A DNA stretch of 64,000 nucleotides, taken from assembly GCF_900069005.2 (NCBI RefSeq), contig NZ_LN831276.1, positions 19,964-83,963 on the forward strand, given 5' to 3'. Position 1 is the first letter of the stretch, and each line of letters starts with the position of its first letter. This document shows positions 26,256 through 35,840 of the stretch, one piece after another. A program made the translations under genes and the position numbers. The notes beneath the pieces were generated by a model that saw only the letters and a list, made by a program, of their open reading frames with translations, had not been told where the DNA came from and made no database searches. Source of the stretch: Paenibacillus sp. GM2 (GTDB taxonomy: Bacteria > Bacillota > Bacilli > Paenibacillales > Paenibacillaceae).

Positions 26256-27601
26256 TTTACCGTCCCTCCCTCAATCCCAAGCTCACGCATTTCTTCAACG
26301 ACATCCTTGCTGCGGAACAAGCGGGCTAATACGATGACGCAGGAGCCGCACAGCACGATGTACAGCGCAGCGAACAACAATAGCATGGAGCCTACATGAT
26401 TCGAAGTTGTCGCCGCTTCCCCCACCTTCATATATCCGCGCACAATCCAGGGCTGGCGGCCGAATTCGGCAAACAGCCAGCCTAACTCGATCGCCACGAT
26501 GGCCAATGGTCCAAGCAGCAGGATCCCAAGCAGCAGCCATTTCGGATATCCACCATGCCGGTTCCCAGGCAGCAAGCGCCTGATCATATATAGAAAAGGG
26601 ATCAGAACAAGCAGTATACCGATCGTCACTTTCAAATCGAACATATAGTGAATGAACAACGGCGGGCGTTCATCCTCCGGGAATTCATTCAACCCGATCA
26701 CCTTCGTATTCGGCTTATTACCGGCCAGAATGCTGAGTGCATAAGGGATCTCAAGCCCGTACCTGACTTTATTGTTCTCATCCAGCACGCCGCCAAAGAC
26801 CAAAGGCGCTTCTCGCCTCGTCTCGAAATGCCATTCGGCGGCGGCCAGCTTCTCCGGCTGATATTTGGCCAGGAACTTGCCCGAGAAATCCCCGATGATC
26901 GCTGTAGCCAAAGCGAATATAAAGGCGGACATGACCGTTAGCTTCAACGCTTTTTTGAAATAGGCTTCCTTCCGCCCCATCAGCAGGCTGTACGCAGCAA
27001 TCCCCGCCAAGAGACAAGCGCTCACCGTATAGGAAGAAGCGAGTACGTGAGATACCTTGGTGGGCGTAGCCGGATTGAACATGGCGATGAGCGGATGCAC
27101 ATCGGTAAATACTCCATTCTTGAGCGTAAAGCCCTGCGGCGTGTTCATAAAAGCGTTCAAAGTCGTAATGAAGAAGGCTGAGGCGGACGATCCGATCGCT
27201 ACCGGTATCAATAGGAGCAAGTGCAGCATCGGACGCTTGAAGCGATCCCAGGTATACAAATAAATGCCGAGGAAAATCGCTTCGATGAAAAAAGCGAAGG
27301 TCTCCATAAAGAGCGGCAGAGCGATGGCATGTCCTGCTACGCGCATAAAGGTCGGCCAGAGCAGACTAAGCTGCAGCCCGATTGAGGTTCCGGTCACAAC
27401 ACCAACGGCGACGGAGATCACGAAACCTCGCGCCCATCTTCGGGCCAGCAAGGAATAATGAGGATCGCGGGTCTGAATCCCTCTCCACTCCGCCAATGCA
27501 ATCATTAACGGCACACCAACGCCAAGCGAAGCAAACACGATATGCACAAACAGGGTAAGTCCGGTAAGAATACGACTGAGCGTAACCGGATCGTAAGACA
27601 T
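26252..27601 (-). CDS. cydA: cytochrome bd ubiquinol oxidase subunit I
   Basis: 449 residues. Nine membrane helices; His20 (LTLFVHIVFASLGVG) fits a heme ligand, KVSHVLASSY carries the heme b558 histidine near residue 185, and GRQPWIVRGYM near 390 is the invariant GRQPW motif. The quinol-binding loop is short (about residues 240-310), as in Firmicute enzymes. The complex reduces O2 to water at the membrane. The upstream IS element ends about 250 bp before its start. Confidence 0.93.
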   Translation of the reverse strand: MSYDPVTLSRILTGLTLFVHIVFASLGVGVPLMIALAEWRGIQTRDPHYSLLARRWARGFVISVAVGVVTGTSIGLQLSLLWPTFMRVAGHAIALPLFMETFAFFIEAIFLGIYLYTWDRFKRPMLHLLLLIPVAIGSSASAFFITTLNAFMNTPQGFTLKNGVFTDVHPLIAMFNPATPTKVSHVLASSYTVSACLLAGIAAYSLLMGRKEAYFKKALKLTVMSAFIFALATAIIGDFSGKFLAKYQPEKLAAAEWHFETRREAPLVFGGVLDENNKVRYGLEIPYALSILAGNKPNTKVIGLNEFPEDERPPLFIHYMFDLKVTIGILLVLIPFLYMIRRLLPGNRHGGYPKWLLLGILLLGPLAIVAIELGWLFAEFGRQPWIVRGYMKVGEAATTSNHVGSMLLLFAALYIVLCGSCVIVLARLFRSKDVVEEMRELGIEGGTVK

Positions 27602-27655
27602 GACGATCTTCCTCTCTAGTTGAACATAGTGGTCTGCAGGATGGACCTGCTTATA

Positions 27656-27766
27656 TCAATAGTAATTCAGAAATCTCAGCAGGCTCTTGATGAAGGCATA
27701 CAGCATAATAATTGCTATCACAAGGCTGACCAGCGCCAGCCTCTTCTCCTGTCTTCTAGAACTCAT
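27656..27766 (-). CDS. small single-helix membrane protein upstream of cydA
   Basis: 36 residues: a strongly basic N-terminus (MSSRRQEKR) then one hydrophobic helix and a short tail ending FLNYY. AAGGGGGCAGG lies six to ten bases before the ATG, an unusually good ribosome-binding site, so translation is likely. It ends 54 bp before cydA, in the same direction and with no terminator between, so it is probably in the cyd operon. It does not look like CydS or CydX (the N-terminus is charged, with no N-terminal W/Y pair). I do not recognise it. Confidence 0.6.
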   Translation of the reverse strand: MSSRRQEKRLALVSLVIAIIMLYAFIKSLLRFLNYY

Positions 27767-27921
27767 GATCCTGCCCCCTTAAATTTCCATAAGCTTATTG
27801 TGTCTTTCATGTTCCTTTTTATTCCTGAATACAACGCAAAGGGCTGCCCCCAACTGATATGCTCCCCTCTGAGTAGACAGGTTTAAAAAATAAACCGACT
27901 ACCCAGAGGGGGGCATTTCTT

Positions 27922-28596
27922 TTGTCAAAACCAGACACATTCACAGCAATAGAAAAATTAGCAATTTTAGAAGAGTTAAGTACGGGGGAGGGCACTCGGG
28001 CTGAAGTCGCTCGCCAACATAAAATCAGTATTAATACATTGGTGAAATGGCGTAAACGTTACGAGCTTTATGGAATGGATGGATTGGAAATCCGAACTCG
28101 TAACCGCAGTTATTCATCAGAACTGAAAACCCAGGCGGTCCAGGATTATCTTTCGGGACAATACTCGCAATACGAAATAATCGTTAAATATAAAATTGCA
28201 AGCCGTACTCAACTCAAACGGTGGATCAACAAGTATAATGGTCATAGCAACTTGAAAACGTATAACGGGGGCGCAAGGGCTATGACAAAAAGTCGGACTA
28301 CCACTTGGCAGGAACGAATGAATATCGCGCTTTATTGTATTGCACATGAGCGTGACTACCTAAAGACGGTAGACCAGTTTGAGGTTTCCTACAATCAAGT
28401 GTACCAGTGGGTGAAGAAATATGAGAGTGGCGGGCCGGATGCGCTAAAGGATGGGCGAGGTCAAAAGAAAGCACCCGAGGAACTGACTGAAACCGATCGG
28501 CAGAGACTTGCAATGAAACAACTGGAATATGAAAATGAACGGTTAAGAGCGGAGAACGCATTCTTAAAAAAGTTACGGGAATTGCAAGGGAGATGA
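27922..28596 (+). CDS. IS3 family transposase OrfA (helix-turn-helix)
   Basis: 224 residues with two or three HTH modules of the IS150 OrfA kind (KLAILEELSTGEGTRAEVARQHKISINTLVKWRKRYE; a second at residues 50-80; a third near 135-170) and a leucine-zipper-like coiled coil at the end (residues 190-220). It binds the IS ends. Near its 3' end A6G (28566-28572) lies in the right register for a -1 frameshift into OrfB. It stops with TGA overlapping the OrfB ATG. Confidence 0.9.
   Translation: MSKPDTFTAIEKLAILEELSTGEGTRAEVARQHKISINTLVKWRKRYELYGMDGLEIRTRNRSYSSELKTQAVQDYLSGQYSQYEIIVKYKIASRTQLKRWINKYNGHSNLKTYNGGARAMTKSRTTTWQERMNIALYCIAHERDYLKTVDQFEVSYNQVYQWVKKYESGGPDALKDGRGQKKAPEELTETDRQRLAMKQLEYENERLRAENAFLKKLRELQGR
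28566..28572 (+). other. programmed -1 frameshift heptamer (A AAA AAG)
   Basis: The heptamer AAAAAAG is in the zero-frame register A AAA AAG. Slipping back one base continues, without a stop, into the OrfB frame, whose own ATG is 21 nt downstream. IS150 uses this very heptamer to make its OrfAB transposase. Confidence 0.75.
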
Positions 28597-29480
28597 GTTT
28601 AAGCGGGCATAGACAAGCGCATGTTTACTTGGCCATTCGAGCCGTTCACGAAGAGTCGCAGATTAGCCTGCGGCTACTATGTGAGATAGCTCGGGTGTCA
28701 AGATCTAGCTATTACAAATGGATTAACCATAAGCCCAGCCAGCGTGAGCAGGAGAACAAACAGTTGACAGAAGCCATACTAGCCCTTCATGAGCAGGTGC
28801 GAGGCATTTACGGCTACCGAAGACATACCGTCCAGCTTACTCGAGACACGAACAAACCTATTAACCACAAACGAATCCAGCGGCTTATGAAGCTAGCAAG
28901 TATACAGTCGGTCATTCGCAGGAAGAAAAAGAAATACATGTGCTCTACACCTCAGCATGTTGCAGAGAACCTGCTGAACCGCAAGTTTCAGGCTGAAAAG
29001 CCCAACGAAAAGTGGCTAACTGATGTTACGGAATTTAAGTGCGGAAACGGCCAGAAGGCTTATCTCAGCGCTATTCTGGATCTCCACAGCAACACGATTA
29101 TTTCCAGTGTGATTGGACATTCAAACAACAACAAACTCGTATTTGAAACGCTGGATAGGGCTCTTGATGCTGTTCCGGGCGCTACTCCCATGCTACATAG
29201 TGATCGAGGTTTTCAATATACTTCGCTAGAATTCAAACGAAAACTGGACAAAGCCAACATGACACAGAGTATGTCACGTATTAGCCGGTGTATCGACAAC
29301 GGACCGATGGAGGCATTCTGGGGAACCTTAAAATGCGAGAGGTATTATCTGAATACATACAGTACCTTTGAGGAACTAGAGAAGGACATTAACGACTACA
29401 TCCACTTCTACAACTATGAACGTTTACAAGCAAAATTAAACGGTCTCAGTCCCATGGAATACAGGACTAAGACCGCCTAA
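28593..29480 (+). CDS. IS3 family transposase OrfB (DDE integrase)
   Basis: 295 residues. An HTH_21-type region (residues 50-105) is followed by an rve integrase core: D in WLTDVTEF, D in MLHSDRGFQY and E in PMEAFWGTLK, giving the DDE triad with the expected D-D-35-E spacing. The C-terminus INDYIHFYNYERLQAKLNGLSPMEYR is typical of the family. The overlap with OrfA is ATGA. Confidence 0.92.
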   Translation: MSLSGHRQAHVYLAIRAVHEESQISLRLLCEIARVSRSSYYKWINHKPSQREQENKQLTEAILALHEQVRGIYGYRRHTVQLTRDTNKPINHKRIQRLMKLASIQSVIRRKKKKYMCSTPQHVAENLLNRKFQAEKPNEKWLTDVTEFKCGNGQKAYLSAILDLHSNTIISSVIGHSNNNKLVFETLDRALDAVPGATPMLHSDRGFQYTSLEFKRKLDKANMTQSMSRISRCIDNGPMEAFWGTLKCERYYLNTYSTFEELEKDINDYIHFYNYERLQAKLNGLSPMEYRTKTA

Positions 29481-29564
29481 ATATTTTACTTATTTGTACT
29501 GTCTACTTGACGGGGTGCAGTTCAAACGGGACAGCCCTAAAATTGTCATATGTCAAACATAGCC

Positions 29565-32500
29565 TTACTTCTCGTATGTCAGCTTCTCCATCATCCGATT
29601 CAGCACAGCGGCACTCTCCGCTCTCGTTGCATTCGACTTCGGCACGAATTGATTGCGATGGTCGCCGTTCATAATACGAAGCCCGTTCAGCAGCTGCACC
29701 GCCTCCTTGGCCCAAATGCTAACCTGGGCACCATCGGCGAACTCCGTTGGAGAGATATCAGCGCGCTGGAATCCAGCGTACTGAAGCGCCCTGGACACCA
29801 TTATGGCCATCTCTTCACGCGTAATCGTCCGATCCGGCCGGAATGTGCCGTCAGCATAACCATTAACGATCCCCGCATTCACAGCGGCTTGTACCTGATC
29901 GGCATGCCAATCAGTTGCTGCTACATCGCGGAAGCCTTCTGCCTCAGATGAAACGGACAATCCCAACGCCCTCACGATCAGCGATGCAAATTCGGCCCGT
30001 GTTACCGGAGCATCCGGTACATAAGTCGTTGGCGTGCGCCCGGCAACAATCATTTTAGCGGCAAGAGACTCCACATCGACTTTGGACCAGTGATCGGCAA
30101 TATCCGCAAAGGTGACGGAGTTCTGGATCACCAGATAAGTTCCGTTCGCCTGGCTGTAGATATCGATCTGATTTCCGTTCACTTTGAAGGGAACAGGGAT
30201 ATAGCTGCTGCCAACCTGACGAAGCACCGCAATCGCCGCCTGGTTTGGCTGCTGTTCCAAGACAACCGATCTCTTCACATAGGAAGCATATTCGTTCAAA
30301 GCAATCGTCTTGCCATCGCCGGTCTGCGCAGCTACATTGTAGCTTATCGCTTGCAGAGCCTGGTACCCTTGGGCCGCTGCTGTTTTTACTGCATTGGCAT
30401 CTACGGCGAGCTTAACCACCAGTCCAATATCATTGGCAGCATCGGAACCTATCTGCCTCGCTAATCCATCAAGATCAACTTCCTTCTGAGGCAGATCATA
30501 GCTTCCGAATGGCGTTACGAAACTTAATACCGAAGCATCTGCTTGAGCAAGCCAGGCTTGAAGCGCTCCGTGATTTACGGTAATAGCAACGGACTGGAAC
30601 GGCTCTTCGCTTGCCGCCTCGACGGTGACCTTGCCGCCGGTTGGCCGCTTCAAGGCTTCCTTCATTTCCTCAGCACTCATCGTACCGGTTGCCTCGCCTT
30701 GCTTGATTTGAAGCTGTACCTTCACCTTCCCAGGCTCTACCGACGGTACTGTTCCCGGGCTTGCAGGAGTTGTCGAACCCGTTGATCCTGATGAACCGGA
30801 AGTACCCGGTGTACCCGGAGTCCCTCCTCCTTCTCCAGGCTGTCCTGGTCCTTCAGGAAGCGGTGCCCCCTTCAAATCAATAATTCGCCCTTCTACCGCC
30901 GAGGTTTTATCCGTAATGGTGCCTACTTTCTTCACATAGTCTGAGAAGACCTCGTAATCCGGTAGGTAGAGAAGATTTACACGTCCCTCCAGATACGCCT
31001 TTTCAAGCGAAGCATAGAAGTCGCCGCCTTTTGCGGTGAACACGTTCGTAGCTACCTCATACGACCTATTCGGGTTCAGCAGCTCATAGCCGTTCTTGCC
31101 CTTTACCTCAATACGCATCACACGTTCGCCTTCCGGCTTCGTGGAATCATAGTAGAATTTCATTCCGGCAATATGCGGGAATCGCCCGTCCTGACCAGGA
31201 ACTTTGGATACGCCATTCTCCATCGCTTCCTTGATTTCCCGGCCTGTCAGCGTAATGGTGACCAGATCATTATTGAACGGCAGAACCGTCATAACGTCAC
31301 CCATTGTTATTTTACCGGCGGCAATGGACTCCCGGATGCCCCCTCCATTCTGCAAGGCAATCACGGCATTTGTCCCCGCTGCCTGGGCCGCATCGAGCAT
31401 CCCGTCGGCAATCAGGTTGCCAAGGTTGGTCTCCTTCGTCCGCACATCAGCGCGCACCCCGTTCAGCACCACTTCAGTCTGACCCACTTCGATCTGCTTC
31501 AGTTCCTCGATGCCCGGTTTATATTTGGTATTTAATAGATCCAGTGCTTCCTGATCGGGCTGGATGACATACTGCCCGTTCGCATCCTTCTCATCAATGG
31601 AGATAAGACGGCTGTCCCAATCCTGGAGCACTCCTTCGTCATTGAAGACCACTTCGAGCTTGCCGAGGAATTGGCCTTTCTCACCTGTCTGCACGATCAG
31701 CTTCGGCTCACTTCCAGTACGGTCCACGACCGCTTGATCAAGCTTGGTATGGCTGTGTCCACCGACGACAATATCAATCCCATCAACCGCTTTAGCAAGA
31801 TTCACATCAACATCATACCCGAGATGTGTTAAGGCAATAATTTTGTTAACCCCTTCACGCTGCAGCATGGCGACGGTATCTTTAGCCTTCTGCACCGCAT
31901 CATCAAACGTAACTAACCCTGGCGATGCAATATTGGCTGTATCCTCCGTAGTCAGACCAAACACACCAACCTGTTGGCCATCCACCTCCATAATTATCGC
32001 CGGATAGATCGTGCCAGCTTCTGTATTCCGCGAGATCTCATTCTTGAATTTCCCTTTTAACACAGGATCGGCTGAGAAATTAACGTTCGAGGATATGAAC
32101 GGGAAATCTGCATGTTCTATAAATGCGTTCAACACCTCTGAGCCTTTATCGAACTCATGGTTGCCGAAGGTCATGCCATCATATTGAACCAGATTCATAA
32201 ACTCCAGATCTGCCAGGCCAAAGTACTTGTTGAAGTACAGCGTACCGGAAAATACATCCCCTGCATCCAGAAGCAGCGGATTGACCGAGCTCACCTTCTG
32301 TTCCCGAATAGCGGCAACCCGACGGGCAATGTTATCCGGTGAGCTCACGGTATCCAGGTTGGCATGCGTATCATTCGTATGCAAAATCGTCAGCGGGAAT
32401 CCGTCGATCGTCTGTTTTTGCAGATCGATCTGGGCCACGACCGGATCATGATCGGACACACGGCCCCTGGAGGCCGGGAAATCTGCATTGAGATGAACAA

Positions 32501-35500
32501 CATCCACCTCTGCGGACCGAGTCAGGTTCTTGCTGACCAGAATATGGTCCAGTACCTGGGAGTTGCCGTCATAGGTGTATGTGTACTGCTCTTCTAGCGG
32601 CAATGTTTCGATCAGACTGTCCAATGCATTTCCTTTCAAGATTTTAGCCGTTTCGGTAAATTGAAAATCATTCAGGTCACCCATCACGATGATGTTCGAC
32701 TTCGGATTTCCCTTCAGAACCTCTTGGATAAATCCGTTCACGACAGCGGCAATCTCATGGCGCTGAGCTTCGCTGGAGAGTACTGGCGGCTGCGTGCTGC
32801 CAAAAGGCCCCTGGTCGCCGGACTTCGAATTGAAATGATTGGCGATAACAATCACTTTCTCACCACGGAACTCGAACTGGGCCGCCAGCGGTTTACGCGA
32901 AGCATTAAATGCGCTATGGGTCGGCTCAATCCGGCCTGGATTAAGAGTCAACTGATCCTTGTCTGCATCATAAGCAACCGCATCCGTAGATGATCCCTTC
33001 TTGCCGAGTACGCTATCCGACAATTGAACGCGGCCTGGATTGTAGAGGAAGCCTACCCGGATATTTGCCCCAGGCGCCCCGCCATCGTTGTTATTGACCG
33101 GCTCAATGTCCGTATAGCTGTAAGCTGGTCCACCAGCAGCCCGAATTGCATCGACCAAGGCTTGATAGCTCTGATCCGCCGCTGTTGTTCCATCGTTCTT
33201 CTCCCCATTGTTGTCCTGAACCTCAACCAGACTGATAATATCCGGCGATTTCATATTCATGACGATCGACTCTGCCAGCTTGTTCATTTTGGCGGAGCCC
33301 ACGCCAGGATAATAGTTCTCAATATTATAGGTCGCTACTGTTAACTGGTCGTCCTTAACGTCAATAGTGGATACCTCTTGTTGGAAAGGACTGCTGTTGA
33401 TGGCTGGCAGCCCTCCCAGCTCCGGAATCACTTTAAAATTACCGTTGTTATAGCCGATTACCCCGATGACATCGCCTGCGAATGTATCGCCCGTGCTTAC
33501 TTCCTGACCAGGATTACCGTAAGCAATAATGAGGCGCTGCGGATTGAAGTTGCCTTGCTCCTTCAGCACCAGCCCTCCAGCCGGCGTAATTACGTCCGGC
33601 TCATCATTCTCAACGCGAGTGGCAATATTGTATGTCCCACTGCTTGTCCAGTATGGGCTGATGATCGTCGGTTCGGCGAGTCTGATTCGCATCCCTTCCA
33701 ATGATTCATAGAAGTCAATCGCATCTTCATCCGGATCGAAGCTCTGCAATCCGTCATTATCAATAATCGATGCAGGGATCGGACGCCCGCCTTTGCCTAA
33801 GGTAACCGCCTCCGGCAGCGGCTGATTCTCCTTGATCGTCTGGTAAGACTGAAGCTCGATCTGGGTTGTCGTCAAATTGCTGGAGCTTCCTTCGTTATAT
33901 TCAGCAACTTTGCCGCTAACGGATACCAGATCGCCTACTTTAGGCCGATTTATGCTTGTAGTGTATACAAAAATGGCATCCGAGGTGTTCGGATTGGAAT
34001 CCGGTGCGGCATCTTGAATATAGAAACCTTTGATATTTCCGTTAGAGAAGGTATATCCATATTGCGTAACGATTCCCTCGACGTTTTTGACCGTCTGTCC
34101 ATTATATGGCGAGGAATGGTCCTCTCCCTGAATATTCGCGATGCGCGGCTGCTCTGTCGCCACATAGGCGAATTCGAACACTTTACTTACACTCCCGCCG
34201 GACTCAACGATCGCCTTGATGGTCATATCATGGTCGACTTGAATCGGCGTGCTGTAAGGCAGGCTTGCCGTTGTTGGCTCACTTCCATCGACGGTATAAT
34301 AAATATTTGCATTCGGGGTCGGACTGGATAGTGCAACCGTACTCCCGGTAATAATTAGACCTGCCCCCGGACTTGCAATGACAGAGAACATATCTTCAAT
34401 CAGGGCCGCATCATTCAGCGGGATCAGCTCATATATACTGCCATACTGCTTCACCACGCCCGTTATACGACTAAAGGTCTTACCCGCCTTCAGCTTGGAG
34501 AGGCCGGAATAGATTGTAAATTCGGCTCCGCCTTGTACAGCCGTGTACTCGTTCGGTCGATTCTCGGACTTAATAGAGATATCCTCCAGGTAGACGAGCC
34601 TGGCTTCATAGGCTTCCCCTTGGTTGGCAGAGAGATCTGCTCCTTGGATTTGAATAGCTTGCGGCGATCCGATATCTTTGTCGGTTACTTGATACGGCAG
34701 CAGAGGATGCGGTTTAAGCTCCTGAAGATTGTTATAAATCTCCATAACCCCGGCCACACTGATCCGATCTCCGACACCCGCGGTTTGCGGATAATCGTAG
34801 AGTACAATGCCAGCCGTATCATCCTGCATATAAATCTCATTACCTTCGATATGCGTGATGATACCTGATGTCCAGACATGCTCGCCCTTTGCCTTGAGGC
34901 GCGCTTCAGCAACAGATGTCTCCGTTAGAATATCGTATTCGTAGGAGGCGATTGGGCCATCTGCAACTCCATCCATGGCCGCATAAGCCTCTATGCGCAT
35001 CGGCTTATCAAGCACAATGGGGCCATTTACAGGCTGGAATCCTGTTCCGTTTCCGCCTGACCGATAAATATCGGCATAGACCGAGGCCGTGACTGAAGGA
35101 GGGCTTAACGTAATTTCCGTCCCTTGCGGCCAAGCATTAGCCTCTGGATTCGCCGTTACACGTCCCAGCCCGCTGTTCGGATCTACTGGCGTGCGAGGAG
35201 ATGAACTGTTGCGCGGATCGGGTGTATCGATTCGAAAATCACTGTCGTTATGATCCGTATCCAGACCGCGATCATCTGATTGACCATTGGTTAATTGTTT
35301 GCGAATCGCAGCCGTTGAATTTGATAACGCTTGCGTAGGTTTGCCCTCTGATAATGAGGCATTGCCATACCCGATTAGATCAATGCGATCACCGTTGGCA
35401 TCTACCAGATCAACTTTACCATTTGTACCGCTTAAATCTATTTGCCCTTGAATATCAGGCGTTGGCAGAGCTAGTGCACCACCAGCCCCCTTCTTCTCCT

Positions 35501-35840
35501 GAATCAATAAATAGGAATAAGGTTCGATAATACCGTTCAAGGAAGTTATATTATTACTATCACTAAAATTACCTGTTGCACTGGCATAACGAACTTTCCA
35601 GCCTGTAAGATCGACTGCTTGACTTGTAGGGTTAAACAATTCGATGAAGTCGTTGCTATACTCAGCTCCACTATTCCCGCCGCCCCCATAAACCTGGCTG
35701 ACTACAATTTGATCATTTTGCGGTGAAGCTTGTACCCTTTGCTCAGAACCAAAAGGAACGATCGTACTCAGGAACATAACAACAGCCAACGCTAAGCTCA
35801 TCTGCTTACAGAAGCTTTTAAATCGCAAGCCCATTCTCAT
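29565..35840 (-). CDS. SLH-anchored extracellular endonuclease/5'-nucleotidase (YhcR-like, LTD-ExeM domains)
   Basis: 2091 residues. Signal peptide (to about 38); lamin-tail domain (VYGGGGNSGAEYSNDFIELFN; 45-150); a chitobiase-type Fn3-like repeat, an OB-fold (about 310-480), a second such repeat and OB-fold (485-800); an endonuclease/exonuclease/phosphatase domain (ATYNIENYYPG at 840, NHFNSKSG, GDLNDF, SDHDPVVAQI); a metallophosphoesterase (ILHTNDTHANLD at 1155, GNHEFD, GGHSHT); a 5'-nucleotidase C-domain (NGGGIRESI); a GPGT-rich linker; and three SLH domains near the end. It would degrade external DNA/RNA to nucleosides. YhcR in B. subtilis has a similar layout but an LPXTG anchor. Confidence 0.9.
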   Translation of the reverse strand: MRMGLRFKSFCKQMSLALAVVMFLSTIVPFGSEQRVQASPQNDQIVVSQVYGGGGNSGAEYSNDFIELFNPTSQAVDLTGWKVRYASATGNFSDSNNITSLNGIIEPYSYLLIQEKKGAGGALALPTPDIQGQIDLSGTNGKVDLVDANGDRIDLIGYGNASLSEGKPTQALSNSTAAIRKQLTNGQSDDRGLDTDHNDSDFRIDTPDPRNSSSPRTPVDPNSGLGRVTANPEANAWPQGTEITLSPPSVTASVYADIYRSGGNGTGFQPVNGPIVLDKPMRIEAYAAMDGVADGPIASYEYDILTETSVAEARLKAKGEHVWTSGIITHIEGNEIYMQDDTAGIVLYDYPQTAGVGDRISVAGVMEIYNNLQELKPHPLLPYQVTDKDIGSPQAIQIQGADLSANQGEAYEARLVYLEDISIKSENRPNEYTAVQGGAEFTIYSGLSKLKAGKTFSRITGVVKQYGSIYELIPLNDAALIEDMFSVIASPGAGLIITGSTVALSSPTPNANIYYTVDGSEPTTASLPYSTPIQVDHDMTIKAIVESGGSVSKVFEFAYVATEQPRIANIQGEDHSSPYNGQTVKNVEGIVTQYGYTFSNGNIKGFYIQDAAPDSNPNTSDAIFVYTTSINRPKVGDLVSVSGKVAEYNEGSSSNLTTTQIELQSYQTIKENQPLPEAVTLGKGGRPIPASIIDNDGLQSFDPDEDAIDFYESLEGMRIRLAEPTIISPYWTSSGTYNIATRVENDEPDVITPAGGLVLKEQGNFNPQRLIIAYGNPGQEVSTGDTFAGDVIGVIGYNNGNFKVIPELGGLPAINSSPFQQEVSTIDVKDDQLTVATYNIENYYPGVGSAKMNKLAESIVMNMKSPDIISLVEVQDNNGEKNDGTTAADQSYQALVDAIRAAGGPAYSYTDIEPVNNNDGGAPGANIRVGFLYNPGRVQLSDSVLGKKGSSTDAVAYDADKDQLTLNPGRIEPTHSAFNASRKPLAAQFEFRGEKVIVIANHFNSKSGDQGPFGSTQPPVLSSEAQRHEIAAVVNGFIQEVLKGNPKSNIIVMGDLNDFQFTETAKILKGNALDSLIETLPLEEQYTYTYDGNSQVLDHILVSKNLTRSAEVDVVHLNADFPASRGRVSDHDPVVAQIDLQKQTIDGFPLTILHTNDTHANLDTVSSPDNIARRVAAIREQKVSSVNPLLLDAGDVFSGTLYFNKYFGLADLEFMNLVQYDGMTFGNHEFDKGSEVLNAFIEHADFPFISSNVNFSADPVLKGKFKNEISRNTEAGTIYPAIIMEVDGQQVGVFGLTTEDTANIASPGLVTFDDAVQKAKDTVAMLQREGVNKIIALTHLGYDVDVNLAKAVDGIDIVVGGHSHTKLDQAVVDRTGSEPKLIVQTGEKGQFLGKLEVVFNDEGVLQDWDSRLISIDEKDANGQYVIQPDQEALDLLNTKYKPGIEELKQIEVGQTEVVLNGVRADVRTKETNLGNLIADGMLDAAQAAGTNAVIALQNGGGIRESIAAGKITMGDVMTVLPFNNDLVTITLTGREIKEAMENGVSKVPGQDGRFPHIAGMKFYYDSTKPEGERVMRIEVKGKNGYELLNPNRSYEVATNVFTAKGGDFYASLEKAYLEGRVNLLYLPDYEVFSDYVKKVGTITDKTSAVEGRIIDLKGAPLPEGPGQPGEGGGTPGTPGTSGSSGSTGSTTPASPGTVPSVEPGKVKVQLQIKQGEATGTMSAEEMKEALKRPTGGKVTVEAASEEPFQSVAITVNHGALQAWLAQADASVLSFVTPFGSYDLPQKEVDLDGLARQIGSDAANDIGLVVKLAVDANAVKTAAAQGYQALQAISYNVAAQTGDGKTIALNEYASYVKRSVVLEQQPNQAAIAVLRQVGSSYIPVPFKVNGNQIDIYSQANGTYLVIQNSVTFADIADHWSKVDVESLAAKMIVAGRTPTTYVPDAPVTRAEFASLIVRALGLSVSSEAEGFRDVAATDWHADQVQAAVNAGIVNGYADGTFRPDRTITREEMAIMVSRALQYAGFQRADISPTEFADGAQVSIWAKEAVQLLNGLRIMNGDHRNQFVPKSNATRAESAAVLNRMMEKLTYEK

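Larger units (their letters stand above)
27855..29524 (+). mobile_element. IS3 family (IS150-like) insertion sequence, apparently intact
   Basis: 1670 bp. Imperfect terminal inverted repeats start TGATATGCTCCCC on the left and, read from the right end, TGAACTGCACCCC, both continuing to AGTAGACAG. AAC directly flanks both ends (27852-27854 and 29525-29527), a 3-bp target duplication as expected for this family. It contains two overlapping reading frames with a slippery heptamer. Joining the flanks rebuilds a hairpin, so the insertion point is a terminator loop. The frames and ends are undamaged, which suggests a recent arrival. Confidence 0.92.

Noticed and set aside
27767-27854. Rex operator before the cyd operon
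   Set aside because: No TTGTGAA-N4-TTCACAA-like palindrome was found; TTGTGTCTTTCATG is only a partial resemblance.
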